From CAWINX01 sp963702055 (lineage in GTDB: Bacteria; Actinomycetota; Thermoleophilia; Solirubrobacterales; 70-9), in the NCBI GenBank assembly GCA_963702055.1, contig OY969702.1:496001-560000 (forward strand): 64,000 nucleotides of DNA, read 5' to 3'. Of this stretch, positions 8,394 through 17,257 are shown one piece after another; within the stretch, counting starts at the first letter, position 1, and every line of letters starts with the position of its first letter. Made by a program: the position numbers and the translations under genes. Under the pieces are notes generated by a model. It searched no databases. It saw only the letters and a list, made by a program, of their open reading frames with translations, and was not told where the DNA came from.

Positions 8394-8399
8394 TAGTCT
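8394..8399 (+). promoter_or_regulatory. -10-like hexamer TAGTCT for the Rpf-like gene
   Basis: TAGTCT ends 10 nt before the ATG at 8410. A TTGTGA at 8367-8372 is a possible but poorly spaced -35 (21 nt). Confidence 0.4.
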
Positions 8400-8409
8400 C
8401 GCGCGCTTC

Positions 8410-9429
8410 ATGCCGCGACCCGCCGCGACAGAGGCAGGTGTCTGGCGCCGGCTGGCCGCGGCCGCCTGCGTTGCCTGCGCCTGCGCGCTTGTCCCGCTCG
8501 CTTCGGCGGGCGCGGCCGACGTCAACTCTCTGCAGGCCAAGGTCGAAACGGCTCGCGGCGAAGCCGCCTCGATCGCTTCGCGGCTACAGGCGACCCAGGG
8601 CCGGCTCACCGCCGCCGAGGCACAGGCCGCTGCCGCCGCAACTCGCGAGCGACAGTTGAGCGGGCTGCTGGCGACCGGCGAGGCTCGGTCGGCCGCACTC
8701 GCGGGAAGGGTGAAGGGCGCCGAGCGTCATCTTGCTGTGCAGAGGGGCAGGCTGGCCCGAGCCAGAAGGGCCCTGGCCCAGCGCCTCATAGCGATCTATG
8801 AGAGCGGCAGCCCGAGCACCGCCGGCGTCGTGCTCGGATCGAGCAGCTTCGACGACCTTGCGACCCGCGCCGACTACATGCGCGAGATCGAGGACTCCGA
8901 CACCGCGCTCGCCCAGCGAGTCGCCCAGGTTCGCGACGAGGTGCGTCATGGACTGGCTCAGATCGCGGCACTGAAAGCCCGGGTCGACGCCCATGACGCG
9001 CGGCTCGCCTCAGCCAGGTCCCAGATCTCCGCCGTCCGCACCCAAGCGAGCGCCAAAGCCGCGCAACTCCAGTCGATCTCAGCCTCCCGCGCCGCTTCGC
9101 TGTCGAAGCTCAAATCGAACATCGGCAGTTGGGTCGCCGACATCCAGGCGGCACAACAGGCAAGTCAGGCGGCCGCCCAGAACACCGTCGGGCGCTGGCT
9201 CGGTGGCCCCTACTCGATCCCCACCTACATCGTGATGTGCGAGTCCGGCGGCGACTACGGCGCCGTCAACCCCTCCAGCGGCGCCGGCGGCGCCTACCAG
9301 ATCCTTCCCTCCACCTGGAAGCTCTACGGAGGAACTGGGGCGCCCCAGGATGCGCCGAAGGCCGAGCAGGACCGGATCGCCGCCCAGATCTGGGCCGACT
9401 CCGGCCCCAGCGCCTGGGTCTGCGGCTGA
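8410..9429 (+). CDS. Secreted coiled-coil protein with Rpf/transglycosylase-like domain
   Basis: A 339-residue exported cell-wall protein. It has a signal peptide (hydrophobic core AAAACVACACALVPLASAGA, ~15-37) and then ~200 residues of alanine-rich coiled coil resembling the PcsB/CwlO N-terminal regulatory helix (VNSLQAKVETARGEAASIAS). The C-terminal ~70 residues are a compact lysozyme-like fold of the resuscitation-promoting-factor type: MCESGGDYGAVNPSSGAGGA with putative catalytic Glu278, YQILPSTWKLYGG, and a final WVCG whose Cys may pair with Cys277. It probably cleaves peptidoglycan during growth. It stands alone between argG and dnaE. Confidence 0.8.
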   Translation: MPRPAATEAGVWRRLAAAACVACACALVPLASAGAADVNSLQAKVETARGEAASIASRLQATQGRLTAAEAQAAAAATRERQLSGLLATGEARSAALAGRVKGAERHLAVQRGRLARARRALAQRLIAIYESGSPSTAGVVLGSSSFDDLATRADYMREIEDSDTALAQRVAQVRDEVRHGLAQIAALKARVDAHDARLASARSQISAVRTQASAKAAQLQSISASRAASLSKLKSNIGSWVADIQAAQQASQAAAQNTVGRWLGGPYSIPTYIVMCESGGDYGAVNPSSGAGGAYQILPSTWKLYGGTGAPQDAPKAEQDRIAAQIWADSGPSAWVCG

Positions 9430-9528
9430 GTCGCCGCCCTGCGCTTCGAATACCCACGGAAGTAGCGCGAAAGACGCACGTCGGAGGATCGTTGCCATCT
9501 GGCCCGGTTGGCATGATCGGCCGCAGCC

Positions 9529-12500
9529 ATGAGCGCCTCCTCCTCTGTCCATCTTCACGCCCACAGTGAGTACTCGCTGCTCGACGGGGCCTGCAAGATC
9601 GACGCGATGGCGGCGCGGGCGGCCGAGCTGGGGCAGCCGGCGCTGGGGCTCACCGACCACGGCGTGATGAACGGCGCCATCGACCTCTACAAGGCCTGCC
9701 GCAAGCACGGGATCAAGCCGATCATCGGGCTCGAGGCCTACCTGGTCGAGGACCGCCACGCGATCAAGGAGCAGCCGCGCTACGAGCGCAACCACCTCAC
9801 CCTGCTCGCCGAGAGCGACGTCGGCTTCTCCAACCTGGTCAAGCTCACCTCGGCCGGCTTTCTGGAGGGCTTCTCGCGCGGCAAGGCCAACGTCGACATG
9901 GACCTGCTCGCCACCCACGCCGAGGGCGTCATCGTCCTCACCGGCTGCCTGCAGTCGCGCTTCTGCCGCCGTCTGGTCGAGGAGCGCCACGACGACGCCC
10001 GCGCCCACCTCGACGACCTGATCCAGGCCTTCGGCCCTGAGCAGGTCTACTTCGAGGTGCAGAAGAACGGGATCGCCGAGCAGGACAAGGCCAACGAGGG
10101 GATCGTTCGCTTCGCCCGCGAGCTGAACCGGCCGCTGGTCGGCACCGCCGACGTCCACTACCTGCGCCGCGAGGACTTCGACAACCACGCGGCGCTGCTC
10201 TGCGTGCAGACCAAATCGACCCTGGAGGCGCCGAAGCTCAGCTTCGACACCAACGAGTTCTTCCTGAAGAGCTCCGTCGAGATGGAGGAGTCCTTCGCCG
10301 AGTGGCCCGAGGCCGTCCCGACCACGCTGGAGATCGCCGAGCGCTGCGAGGTCGAGATCGAGCTCGGCAAGCTGCTGCTGCCGCGCTACCCGACTCCCGA
10401 TGACGAGGAGCCGGAGGCGATGCTGCGGCGGATAGCCGGCGAGGGCCTGCGCGCCCGCTACGGCGACCCGCCGCCCGCCGAGGCGGTGGAGCGACTCGAG
10501 TTCGAGCTCGGGGTGATCGAGGAGATGGGCTTCTCCTCCTACTTCCTGATCGTCTGGGACTTCGTCCGCTACGCCAAGGAGAACGGCGTGGCGGTCGGCC
10601 CCGGCCGTGGCTCGGCCGCCGGCTCGATCGTCTCTTACGCCCTGCGGATCACCGACCTCGACCCGCTCGCCGAGGGGCTGATCTTCGAGCGCTTCCTCAA
10701 CCCCGGCCGCAAATCGATGCCCGACATCGACATCGACTTCTCGGTCCGCGGCCGCGAGCGGATGATCCGCTACGTCGCCGACAAGTACGGCCGCGAGTCG
10801 GTCGCTCAAATCATCACCTTCGGCAAGATGGCGCCGCGCGCCGCCACCCGTGACGCCGCTCGCGTGCTCGGCTATGACTACGGCACCGGCGATCGGCTGG
10901 CCAAGCAGATCCCGGAGCCGATCATGGGACGCAGCCCCTCCTTCGCGGAATGCCTTAAGTCGGGCCAGGAGCTGAAACGGACCTACGACGACGAGCCCGA
11001 CGCGAAACGGATCATCGATGTCGCTCAGGGACTTGAAGGGATCGTTCGCAACGCCTCGATCCACGCCGCCGCGGTAGTAATCGCCGATCGGCCGCTGCAC
11101 GAGGTGGTGCCCCTGCAGCTGGCCGAGGATCGCAACGCTCCGGCCGTCGCCGGCACCGGCAACGGCTCGGGCAAGGCCGAGCGCCAGTACAAGATCGTCA
11201 CCCAGTACTCGATGGGGCCGATCGAGGAGATGGGCCTGTTGAAGATGGACTTCCTCGGTCTGCGCAACCTCGACGTGATCGAGGACGCGATCGACATCAT
11301 CGAGCGCTCGCGCGGAGAGCGGATCGACATGGAGAAAATCCCGATCGAGGACGCGAAGACCTACGCGATGCTGGCCAAGGGCGATTCGACCGGCGTCTTC
11401 CAGTTCGAGTCCGAGGGGATGCGCGACGCGCTGCGCAAGGTGGGGCCGACCGAGTTCTCCGACATCGTTGCCCTCGGCGCCCTCTATCGGCCCGGCGCGA
11501 TGGCCTACATCCCCGCCTACGCGAAGGGCAAGAAGGACCCCTCGACCGTGCGCTACCCCGACCCGCGGTTGCGGGCGATCACCGAGGAGACCCACGGCTG
11601 CGTCATCTACCAGGAGCAGCTGATGGAGATCGCCCGCTCGATGGCCGGCTTCTCGGGCGCCGAGGCGGACGACCTGCGCAAGGCGATCGGCAAGAAGAAG
11701 CGAGACCTGATGGCGACGATGAAGGACAAGTTCATGCAGGGCTTGGCCGAATCGGACACCGCCGCAAACGTCGCCAAGGACCTCTGGAAGCTGAACGAGG
11801 CGGCCGCCGATTACTCCTTCAACAAGTCCCACGCCGCCTGCTACGGGTTGATCTCCTACCGGACCGCCTACCTCAAGGCCAACTACCCGGCCGAGTACAT
11901 GGCGGCGGTGATCTCCTCGGTGATGAACACCAAAGACAAGGTGCCCTTCTTCGTCAATCGCTGCGCGGAGATGGGGATCGACGTGCTGCCGCCCGACGTC
12001 AACTCCTCCGACCACAGCTTCGTCGTCTCCGAGAACGCGATTCGCTTCGGTCTCGACGCGGTCAAGAACGTCGGCCACGCCGCGGTCGAGGCGATCCTCC
12101 GCGCCCACGCCGACGCGCCGATCGCCTCGATCTGGGACTTCTGCGAACGGGTCGACTCTCGGGCGGTCAACAAACGGGCAATCGAGTGCTTGATCAAGTG
12201 CGGTGCCCTCGACTCCACCGGGGCGACGCGCAAAGGCATGCTGGAGGCCCTGCCGGCCGCTCAGTCCGCCGGCCAGAAGGCCCAGGAGGACGCCCAGCTC
12301 GGCCAGGGCTCGATTTTCGACTTCGGCGACGGGGGGAGCGAGGAGGGGGGAGGCGCTTCCGGGGCCCAGCACCGCCCGCCGATCTCCGCCGCCGAGTTCG
12401 ACCGGGCCGAGCTGTTGGCGCTGGAGAAGGAGACGCTTGGCACCTACCTCTCCTCGCACCCGCTTTCCGAGGTTCGCGACGCGCTCCGCGCCCGAGTCGA

Positions 12501-13068
12501 CTGCACGCTGGCGGAGCTGTCCGAGAAGGCCGACGGCTCCTGGGTGACGGTGGGCGGGATCGTCGCCGCCTGCAAAAAGATCCGCACCAAGAGCGGCAAC
12601 CAGATGATGTTCGCGACCCTCGACGACGTCGAAGGGCAGGTCGAGATGCTCGTCTTCAAGGCCGACCAGGCCGAGAGCGCCACGACGATCGCCCCCGACG
12701 CGATCGTCGTGGTCCGCGGCCGGATCGACCACAAAGACCGCGGCGAGACCAAGCTCGTCGTCCAGGAAGCCGAGCGCTTCGAGCCCGATCGCGAGGAGAT
12801 CGCCCGCGCGAGCAAGGCGGCGAGCGCGCCGTCGCAGCCGCTGAGGCTCCTGCTCGATGCCACACAGCTGAGCAGGCCCGGGCTGGTCGATCAGCTCAAG
12901 GAGGTCTTCGAGCACCACAAGGGCGAGGCGGACGTCCACCTGGAGATCGATAACGGCAGCGGCGCGCCGAAGCTGATCAAGCTGGGCGACGACTATCGGG
13001 TTCGCCCGTCCAGCGGCCTGCGCGCCGAGTTGGACCATTTGCTCGGCGCCGAGGCCATGGCGGCCTAG
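9529..13068 (+). CDS. dnaE: DNA polymerase III alpha subunit
   Basis: The replicative polymerase catalytic subunit, 1179 residues, as expected for DnaE1. The N-terminal PHP domain starts HLHAHSEYSLLDGACKID. The polymerase active site PDIDIDF is at 398-404, with D401 and D403 as catalytic aspartates; GPGRGSAAGS lies just before and FNKSHAACYGLISYRTAYLK is in the fingers. A helix-hairpin-helix (NKRAIECLIKCGALD) and a C-terminal OB fold (TVGGIVAACKKIRTKSGNQM) follow. A Gly-rich linker at ~939-950 is ordinary. No frameshift is present. Start MSASSSVHLHAHSEYS; no Shine-Dalgarno is seen. Confidence 0.97.
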   Translation: MSASSSVHLHAHSEYSLLDGACKIDAMAARAAELGQPALGLTDHGVMNGAIDLYKACRKHGIKPIIGLEAYLVEDRHAIKEQPRYERNHLTLLAESDVGFSNLVKLTSAGFLEGFSRGKANVDMDLLATHAEGVIVLTGCLQSRFCRRLVEERHDDARAHLDDLIQAFGPEQVYFEVQKNGIAEQDKANEGIVRFARELNRPLVGTADVHYLRREDFDNHAALLCVQTKSTLEAPKLSFDTNEFFLKSSVEMEESFAEWPEAVPTTLEIAERCEVEIELGKLLLPRYPTPDDEEPEAMLRRIAGEGLRARYGDPPPAEAVERLEFELGVIEEMGFSSYFLIVWDFVRYAKENGVAVGPGRGSAAGSIVSYALRITDLDPLAEGLIFERFLNPGRKSMPDIDIDFSVRGRERMIRYVADKYGRESVAQIITFGKMAPRAATRDAARVLGYDYGTGDRLAKQIPEPIMGRSPSFAECLKSGQELKRTYDDEPDAKRIIDVAQGLEGIVRNASIHAAAVVIADRPLHEVVPLQLAEDRNAPAVAGTGNGSGKAERQYKIVTQYSMGPIEEMGLLKMDFLGLRNLDVIEDAIDIIERSRGERIDMEKIPIEDAKTYAMLAKGDSTGVFQFESEGMRDALRKVGPTEFSDIVALGALYRPGAMAYIPAYAKGKKDPSTVRYPDPRLRAITEETHGCVIYQEQLMEIARSMAGFSGAEADDLRKAIGKKKRDLMATMKDKFMQGLAESDTAANVAKDLWKLNEAAADYSFNKSHAACYGLISYRTAYLKANYPAEYMAAVISSVMNTKDKVPFFVNRCAEMGIDVLPPDVNSSDHSFVVSENAIRFGLDAVKNVGHAAVEAILRAHADAPIASIWDFCERVDSRAVNKRAIECLIKCGALDSTGATRKGMLEALPAAQSAGQKAQEDAQLGQGSIFDFGDGGSEEGGGASGAQHRPPISAAEFDRAELLALEKETLGTYLSSHPLSEVRDALRARVDCTLAELSEKADGSWVTVGGIVAACKKIRTKSGNQMMFATLDDVEGQVEMLVFKADQAESATTIAPDAIVVVRGRIDHKDRGETKLVVQEAERFEPDREEIARASKAASAPSQPLRLLLDATQLSRPGLVDQLKEVFEHHKGEADVHLEIDNGSGAPKLIKLGDDYRVRPSSGLRAELDHLLGAEAMAA

Positions 13069-13071
13069 ACT
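13066..13071 (+). promoter_or_regulatory. -10-like hexamer TAGACT
   Basis: TAGACT ends 6 nt before the ATG at 13078. Its TAG is also the dnaE stop codon, so three of its six bases come for free; weaker evidence than elsewhere. Confidence 0.3.
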
Positions 13072-13077
13072 TTCCCT

Positions 13078-13455
13078 ATGCCAGCGACGCGCACGCAGGC
13101 CGGTGAGTGCCGACAGTGCCGCTCGTTCTGCGACAAGCTGATCGAGCCACGCGGCTGCGTCGAGATGCGCTGTCGCTTTCTCTACAGCTACGTCGACATG
13201 CTGAACGGCGAGCAGTACGTCGGCTGCATGCAGGAGGTTTACGCGGCTGAGATCGAGTTGGAGGCGGTGCTCGAGCCCGGCGGCTTCGGCGGCGTCAAGA
13301 TGACCGGGGCCCCGCTTCCCCACTGCCAATTCACGGTCGAGCGCGCCTACGAGGGGAACGGCCCTTCCTACGACTGCGTCAATTCGCGCTTCTTCGACTG
13401 CAGCGACGACGGCCCCGAAGGCCTCAGGGCCTTCGACCTGCGCGAAATTCTCTGA
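13078..13455 (+). CDS. Cysteine-rich hypothetical protein
   Basis: A 125-residue soluble protein with nine cysteines, six of them in the first half (GECRQCRSFC, GCVEMRCRF, VGCMQEVY) and three late (PHCQF, YDCVN, FDCSD). The C-X2-C-X3-C spacing suggests a metal site or Fe-S cluster. No signal peptide is visible, so disulfides are less likely. I do not recognise the family. It follows dnaE by 9 bp and is ended by a small hairpin, so it could be co-transcribed with dnaE or have its own leaderless promoter. Confidence 0.65.
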   Translation: MPATRTQAGECRQCRSFCDKLIEPRGCVEMRCRFLYSYVDMLNGEQYVGCMQEVYAAEIELEAVLEPGGFGGVKMTGAPLPHCQFTVERAYEGNGPSYDCVNSRFFDCSDDGPEGLRAFDLREIL

Positions 13456-13469
13456 GCGATCAGAGTTTT
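13450..13469 (+). terminator. Short intrinsic terminator candidate
   Basis: CTCTGA (13450-13455, containing the stop) and TCAGAG (13460-13465) form a 6-bp stem with a GCGA loop, followed by TTTT. It separates the Cys-rich gene from the acyl-CoA dehydrogenase. Confidence 0.4.
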
Positions 13470-13502
13470 CAAGCTACAATCGGGAAACTCACAGGTTTAC
13501 AT

Positions 13503-13523
13503 TTACACCGATTGGTGTAACAT
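13503..13523 (+). promoter_or_regulatory. Palindromic operator over the acyl-CoA dehydrogenase promoter
   Basis: TTACACC (13503-13509), GATT, GGTGTAA (13514-13520) is a perfect 7-bp inverted repeat. A TAACAT -10-like hexamer (13518-13523) overlaps its right arm and ends 6 nt before the ATG at 13530. A regulator bound here would block RNA polymerase. The symmetry suits a TetR-family fatty-acid repressor (inference). Confidence 0.5.
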
Positions 13524-13529
13524 CAAACC

Positions 13530-14825
13530 ATGACTGAAACTTCCACGGTTGCAGAAGAAGCGGAGAAGGTTTTGGCCGAGGCGAATGCCGAAGGTGCCGC
13601 CCCCGAAGGGGGCCCCAAGTTCACCCTCGAGCTGAACCAGGACCAGGAGGACATCCGGGACTGGGTCCACGGCTTTGCCGAGAACGTCGTCCGTCCCGCC
13701 GCGGCGGAGTGGGACGAGCGCGAGGAGACGCCCTGGCCGGTGATCCAGGAGGCCGCCAAGATCGGCCTCTACGGTTTCGAGGCGCTGGCCCAGTTCTGGG
13801 CCGACGACACCGGCCTGACGCTGCCGATCGCCAACGAGGAGCTCTTCTGGGGCGACGCCGGCATCGGCATGGCGATCATGGGCACCTCGCTCGCGGTCGC
13901 CGCGATCTTCGGGCAGGGAACCCCCGAGCAGATGGGCGAGTGGATTCCCCAATGCTTCGGCACGCCCGACGACGTCAAGGTCGGCGCCTTCTGTGCCTCA
14001 GAGCCCGACGCCGGCTCCGACGTCTCGGCGATCCGCACCAGCGCCAAGTACGACGAGGCGACCGACGAGTGGGTGATCAACGGCCAGAAGGCCTGGGCGA
14101 CCAACGGCGGCATCGCCAACGTCCACGTGGTGATCGCCTCGGTCGATCGCGAGCTCGGCTCCCGCGGCCACGCAGCCTTCGTCATCCCACCGGACACCAA
14201 AGGCTGTGAGCAGGGCGCCAAGGTGAAGAAGCACGGCCTCCGCGCCTCCCACACCAGCGACGTCCACCTCGACGACTGCCGCGTCCCCGGCTCCTGCCTG
14301 CTGGGCGGCAAAGAGAAGCTCGACGAGCGTCTCGCCCGCGTCCGCGAGGGCAAGAAATCCAAGTCGCAGGCCGCGATGCAGACCTTCGAGGCGAGCCGCC
14401 CGACGGTCGGCGCTCAGGCGCTTGGCATCGCCCGCGCCGCCTATGAGTACTCGCTCGAGTACGCCAAAGAGCGCCGTCAGTTCGGCAAGGCGATCATCGA
14501 GAACCAGGCGATCGCCTTCGCCCTGGCCGACATGAAGCTGGAGATCGACGCGGCCCGGCTGCTCGTCTGGCGCGCCGCCTGGATGGGGCGGACCGGCCAG
14601 AAGTTCGAGAACGCCGAGGGCTCGATGTCGAAGCTGAAGGCCGGTGAGGTCGCCGTCTGGGCCACCGAGCGGGCGATTCAGATCCTTGGTGGCAACGGCT
14701 ACACACGCGAGTTCCCGGTCGAGCGGATGCACCGCGACGCGAAGATCTACACGATCTTCGAGGGCACCTCAGAGATCCAGCGCCTGGTCATCTCCCGCGC
14801 GATCTCCGGCGTTCACGTCAAATAG
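13530..14825 (+). CDS. Acyl-CoA dehydrogenase
   Basis: An FAD flavoenzyme that introduces a 2,3-double bond into acyl-CoA during fatty-acid or branched-chain acid breakdown; 431 residues. Visible motifs: FCASEPDAGSDVSAIRT (the C[AT]xxEPxAGSD box), YTREFPVERMHRDAKIY, and EGTSEIQRLVISRAI, in which EGT carries the usual catalytic Glu. The N-terminal ~25 residues are an Ala/Glu-rich extension. It is monocistronic, with its own operator upstream and a long hairpin downstream shared with the convergent nfo gene. Chain-length specificity cannot be read from sequence. Confidence 0.9.
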   Translation: MTETSTVAEEAEKVLAEANAEGAAPEGGPKFTLELNQDQEDIRDWVHGFAENVVRPAAAEWDEREETPWPVIQEAAKIGLYGFEALAQFWADDTGLTLPIANEELFWGDAGIGMAIMGTSLAVAAIFGQGTPEQMGEWIPQCFGTPDDVKVGAFCASEPDAGSDVSAIRTSAKYDEATDEWVINGQKAWATNGGIANVHVVIASVDRELGSRGHAAFVIPPDTKGCEQGAKVKKHGLRASHTSDVHLDDCRVPGSCLLGGKEKLDERLARVREGKKSKSQAAMQTFEASRPTVGAQALGIARAAYEYSLEYAKERRQFGKAIIENQAIAFALADMKLEIDAARLLVWRAAWMGRTGQKFENAEGSMSKLKAGEVAVWATERAIQILGGNGYTREFPVERMHRDAKIYTIFEGTSEIQRLVISRAISGVHVK

Positions 14826-14843
14826 GAGCCGTCTCTGCGCCGC

Positions 14844-14883
14844 TCGGGCGTTTTCCCCTGCCATAGCAAGGTAAAAAGCCCGA
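14844..14883. terminator. Bidirectional terminator between the acyl-CoA dehydrogenase gene and nfo
   Basis: TCGGGC(G)TTTT on the left pairs with AAAA(A)GCCCGA on the right, with a further inner CC.TGC/GCA.GG helix. Either strand presents a GC stem flanked by T-runs, as expected between convergent genes. Confidence 0.5.
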
Positions 14884-14901
14884 ACGACGGCGTGAACTCT
14901 C

Positions 14902-15765
14902 CTAGCGTCCGCGCCGCTTGAGTCCTTCGCGGCGCAAACGCTTGGCGGCCTGGACCTCTTTCTTGTCCGGGCCTTTCTTGTTGGGGCCCGGCGTCTCCAG
15001 GGTCGCCGGGAGGCCTTCGAAGCGGGGCTCCGAGAGAAAGGCGGCGAGGCCTTTCTTGCCCATCTCGCCCTGGCCGACGTTGGCGTGGCGGTCCCGGCAG
15101 GAACCGAGGGGGGCCGCGGCGTCGTTTACGTGGACGCACCGGAGGCGCTCCAGGCCGACCTTGGCGTCGGCTTCGTCGAGGATCTCGGTGAGCTTGTCCG
15201 GGTCGGTAACGTCGTACCCCTGCACGAAGAGGTGGCAGGAGTCGAGGCAGAGGCCGAGGCGCTTGCCGCCGCCGGCCAGGTCGATCAGCTCGGCGGTCTG
15301 ATCGAAGTCGCGCCCCAACAGCCCTTTGTGGCCGGCGGTCTGCTCGAGCAGCAGCGGGCAACTGTCGCTGTCCTTCAGCGCCGCCGCGATCACCTTCGCC
15401 GCCCGCTTCATCGAGGGGCCGAGCGCCTCGCCTTTCTGTGCCCCCGGGTGCAGCACGACCCCCGCCGCGCCGATCTCGTCGCCGATCCTCAGCGCGTGGG
15501 TCAGCGAGGCCAGGGACTTTTTGCGCAGGTCGGCTTCTTTGGTCGCGCAGTTGATCAGGTAGACGGCGTGAATCACCACCGCATCGATCGGCGAGTCCTC
15601 CATCGCCTCGCGAAAAGCGGCGAAGTCATCCTCGGTGTAGCGGGTCGGCCGCCACATCCGCGGGCTCTGGTGGAAGATCTGGATCGACTCGCAGCCAATC
15701 TCGGTTCCGCGCTCAATCGCCTTGTCCAGCCCGCCGGCTGTGGAAACATGCGCGCCGATCAACAT
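14902..15765 (-). CDS. nfo: Endonuclease IV (AP endonuclease)
   Basis: Cuts DNA 5' of abasic sites in base-excision repair; a TIM-barrel with three zinc ions, 287 residues. Ligand motifs are all present: IGAHVSTAGG at the start, VIHAVYLIN, HPGAQKGE, LEQTAGHKG, GLCLDSCHLF, VHVNDAAAPLGSCRDRHANV (aligned His/Asp/Glu sites) and ATLETPGP. The start MLIGAHVS is where the family begins. The ATG at 15765 lies 1 bp from the proposed gltX start on the other strand. The C-terminus is basic (RLRREGLKRRGR). Confidence 0.93.
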   Translation of the reverse strand: MLIGAHVSTAGGLDKAIERGTEIGCESIQIFHQSPRMWRPTRYTEDDFAAFREAMEDSPIDAVVIHAVYLINCATKEADLRKKSLASLTHALRIGDEIGAAGVVLHPGAQKGEALGPSMKRAAKVIAAALKDSDSCPLLLEQTAGHKGLLGRDFDQTAELIDLAGGGKRLGLCLDSCHLFVQGYDVTDPDKLTEILDEADAKVGLERLRCVHVNDAAAPLGSCRDRHANVGQGEMGKKGLAAFLSEPRFEGLPATLETPGPNKKGPDKKEVQAAKRLRREGLKRRGR

Positions 15766-15766
15766 C

Positions 15767-17131
15767 GTGCCTGAAGACTCTCCAATCCGATTTCGCTTCG
15801 CCCCCTCGCCGACCGGTGCGCTGCACATCGGCGGGGCGAGGACGGCACTCTACAACTGGCTCGCCGCGCGCCACGGGGACGGCTCGCTGGTCCTGCGGAT
15901 CGAGGACACCGACCGCGAGCGCTCGACGGCCGAGAACGTCGACCAGATCCTCGACGCGTTGAAGTGGCTCGAGTTGGACTGGGACGAGGGGCCGATCTCC
16001 CAGGCAAGCCGGACCGCCGCCCACGAGGCCGCGCTGGAGCGCCTGTTGGAGTCCGGCGCCGCTTACCGCGACTCGGCGACGGCCAAGGACGTCGAGGCCT
16101 GGAAGGCAGAGCACGGCGCCGACCGGGGCTACCGGGGCGAGCCGACCGAGGAGCCCGGCGCCGCGGTGCGACTCCGCGTTCCCGACGAAGGGGAGACAGT
16201 GGTCGAGGACCTGATTCGCGGCGAGGTTCGCTTCCCCAATCGCAGCTACGACGACTTCGTGATCGCCCGCGGCGATGGCTCGGTCCTCTACAACTTCGCG
16301 GTCGCGGTCGACGACGCCGAGATGGGGATCAGCGAGGTGGTGCGCGGCGACGACCATCTCTCCAACACGCCCAAGCAGCTGCTCGTGTTGGAGGCACTCG
16401 GGCACGAGCCGCCCCGCTACGCGCACCTGCCGCTCCTGCATGGCCCCGACGGCAAGAAGCTCTCCAAGCGCCATGGCGCCGCCTCGGTGCAGGAACTGCG
16501 CGACGCCGGCTACCTGCCGGCCGCGGTGCGCAACTACCTGGCGCTGCTCGGCTGGGGGACGACCGACGACGCGACGCTGATGCCGACCGCGGAGCTGGTC
16601 GAGCGCTTCCGGGTCGAGGACGTCGGCCGCTCCGCGGCGATCTTCGACGAGAGGAAGCTGCGCTGGATCAACGGTCGCTACATGCGCGAGCTGCCGCTCT
16701 CCGACTACACCGAGGCGGTCGCTCTCCACCTGGGGCGCGAGGCCGACGAGCGCCTGCGCGCCGCCTGCGAGATCGCCCAGGAGAAGGCCCAGACGCTTGA
16801 CGAAGTTTGGTCGCTGATCCGCTTCCTCTTCGAGCCCCCCGTCGACGACGAGAAGGCCTGGAACAAGGTGATGAAGGAGGGGGCCCTGCCGTTGCTGGAG
16901 GCGGCGCGGGGGGCCCTCGACGCCGCAAACGGCTTCGATCCGGCCTCCCTGGAGGCCGCCCTAACTCCCCTCGTCGAAGAGTTCGACGTCAAGCCCGGCA
17001 AGCTCTACCAACCGATCCGCGTCGCGATCACCGGCAGCACCGTCTCGCCCGGCATCTTCGAGTCGCTCTCCGCGCTCGGGCGCGAGGAATCCCTGGTGCG
17101 CATCGACGCCGCGATCAGCCGCCTTCGATAG
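15767..17131 (+). CDS. gltX: Glutamyl-tRNA synthetase
   Basis: Charges tRNA-Glu (and perhaps tRNA-Gln for GatCAB conversion); 454 residues, class I. Motifs: FAPSPTGALHIGGARTALYN (HIGH), RIEDTDRERS, KKLSKRHGAASV (KMSKS), and the C-terminal anticodon-binding domain ending AISRLR. The GTG at 15767 gives MPEDSPIRFRFAPSPTG, the usual family start; an upstream ATG (15722) would run into nfo. There is no ribosome site, so initiation is probably leaderless or weak. With gatC/gatB also in the window, a non-discriminating enzyme is plausible but not shown. Confidence 0.93.
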   Translation: MPEDSPIRFRFAPSPTGALHIGGARTALYNWLAARHGDGSLVLRIEDTDRERSTAENVDQILDALKWLELDWDEGPISQASRTAAHEAALERLLESGAAYRDSATAKDVEAWKAEHGADRGYRGEPTEEPGAAVRLRVPDEGETVVEDLIRGEVRFPNRSYDDFVIARGDGSVLYNFAVAVDDAEMGISEVVRGDDHLSNTPKQLLVLEALGHEPPRYAHLPLLHGPDGKKLSKRHGAASVQELRDAGYLPAAVRNYLALLGWGTTDDATLMPTAELVERFRVEDVGRSAAIFDERKLRWINGRYMRELPLSDYTEAVALHLGREADERLRAACEIAQEKAQTLDEVWSLIRFLFEPPVDDEKAWNKVMKEGALPLLEAARGALDAANGFDPASLEAALTPLVEEFDVKPGKLYQPIRVAITGSTVSPGIFESLSALGREESLVRIDAAISRLR

Positions 17132-17257
17132 GCGTTTTTCCCTCTACAAAGGGGATTACTGGGGTCAGGAGGGCTCCCTGCGGCGGATTGCCGCAATTTC
17201 GGGGACGAACGGGCTAAACCAAACGTCCTCATCTGCCGATGGGCAGGGCGAGTCGTC

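Noticed and set aside
8329..8409. Possible cyclic-di-AMP (ydaO-type) riboswitch before the Rpf-like gene, as in some actinobacteria
   Set aside because: The gap is only 81 bp, too short for that riboswitch, and its conserved blocks are absent.
12330..12380. G-rich stretch in dnaE as a possible palindromic insertion
   Set aside because: It has no inverted repeat and encodes an ordinary Gly/Glu linker between the helix-hairpin-helix and OB domains.
9079..13329. A 1416-codon open frame on the minus strand across dnaE
   Set aside because: It is the antisense shadow of dnaE in very GC-rich DNA. The product is low-complexity (Leu/Val/Gly/Asp/Arg) with no motifs, while dnaE on the plus strand has every expected domain.
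17132..17257. Possible riboswitch before the HDOD-LuxR gene
   Set aside because: Only two small hairpins (TGCGGC/GCCGCA and CTGCC/GGGCAG) are visible; no known riboswitch core was recognised.
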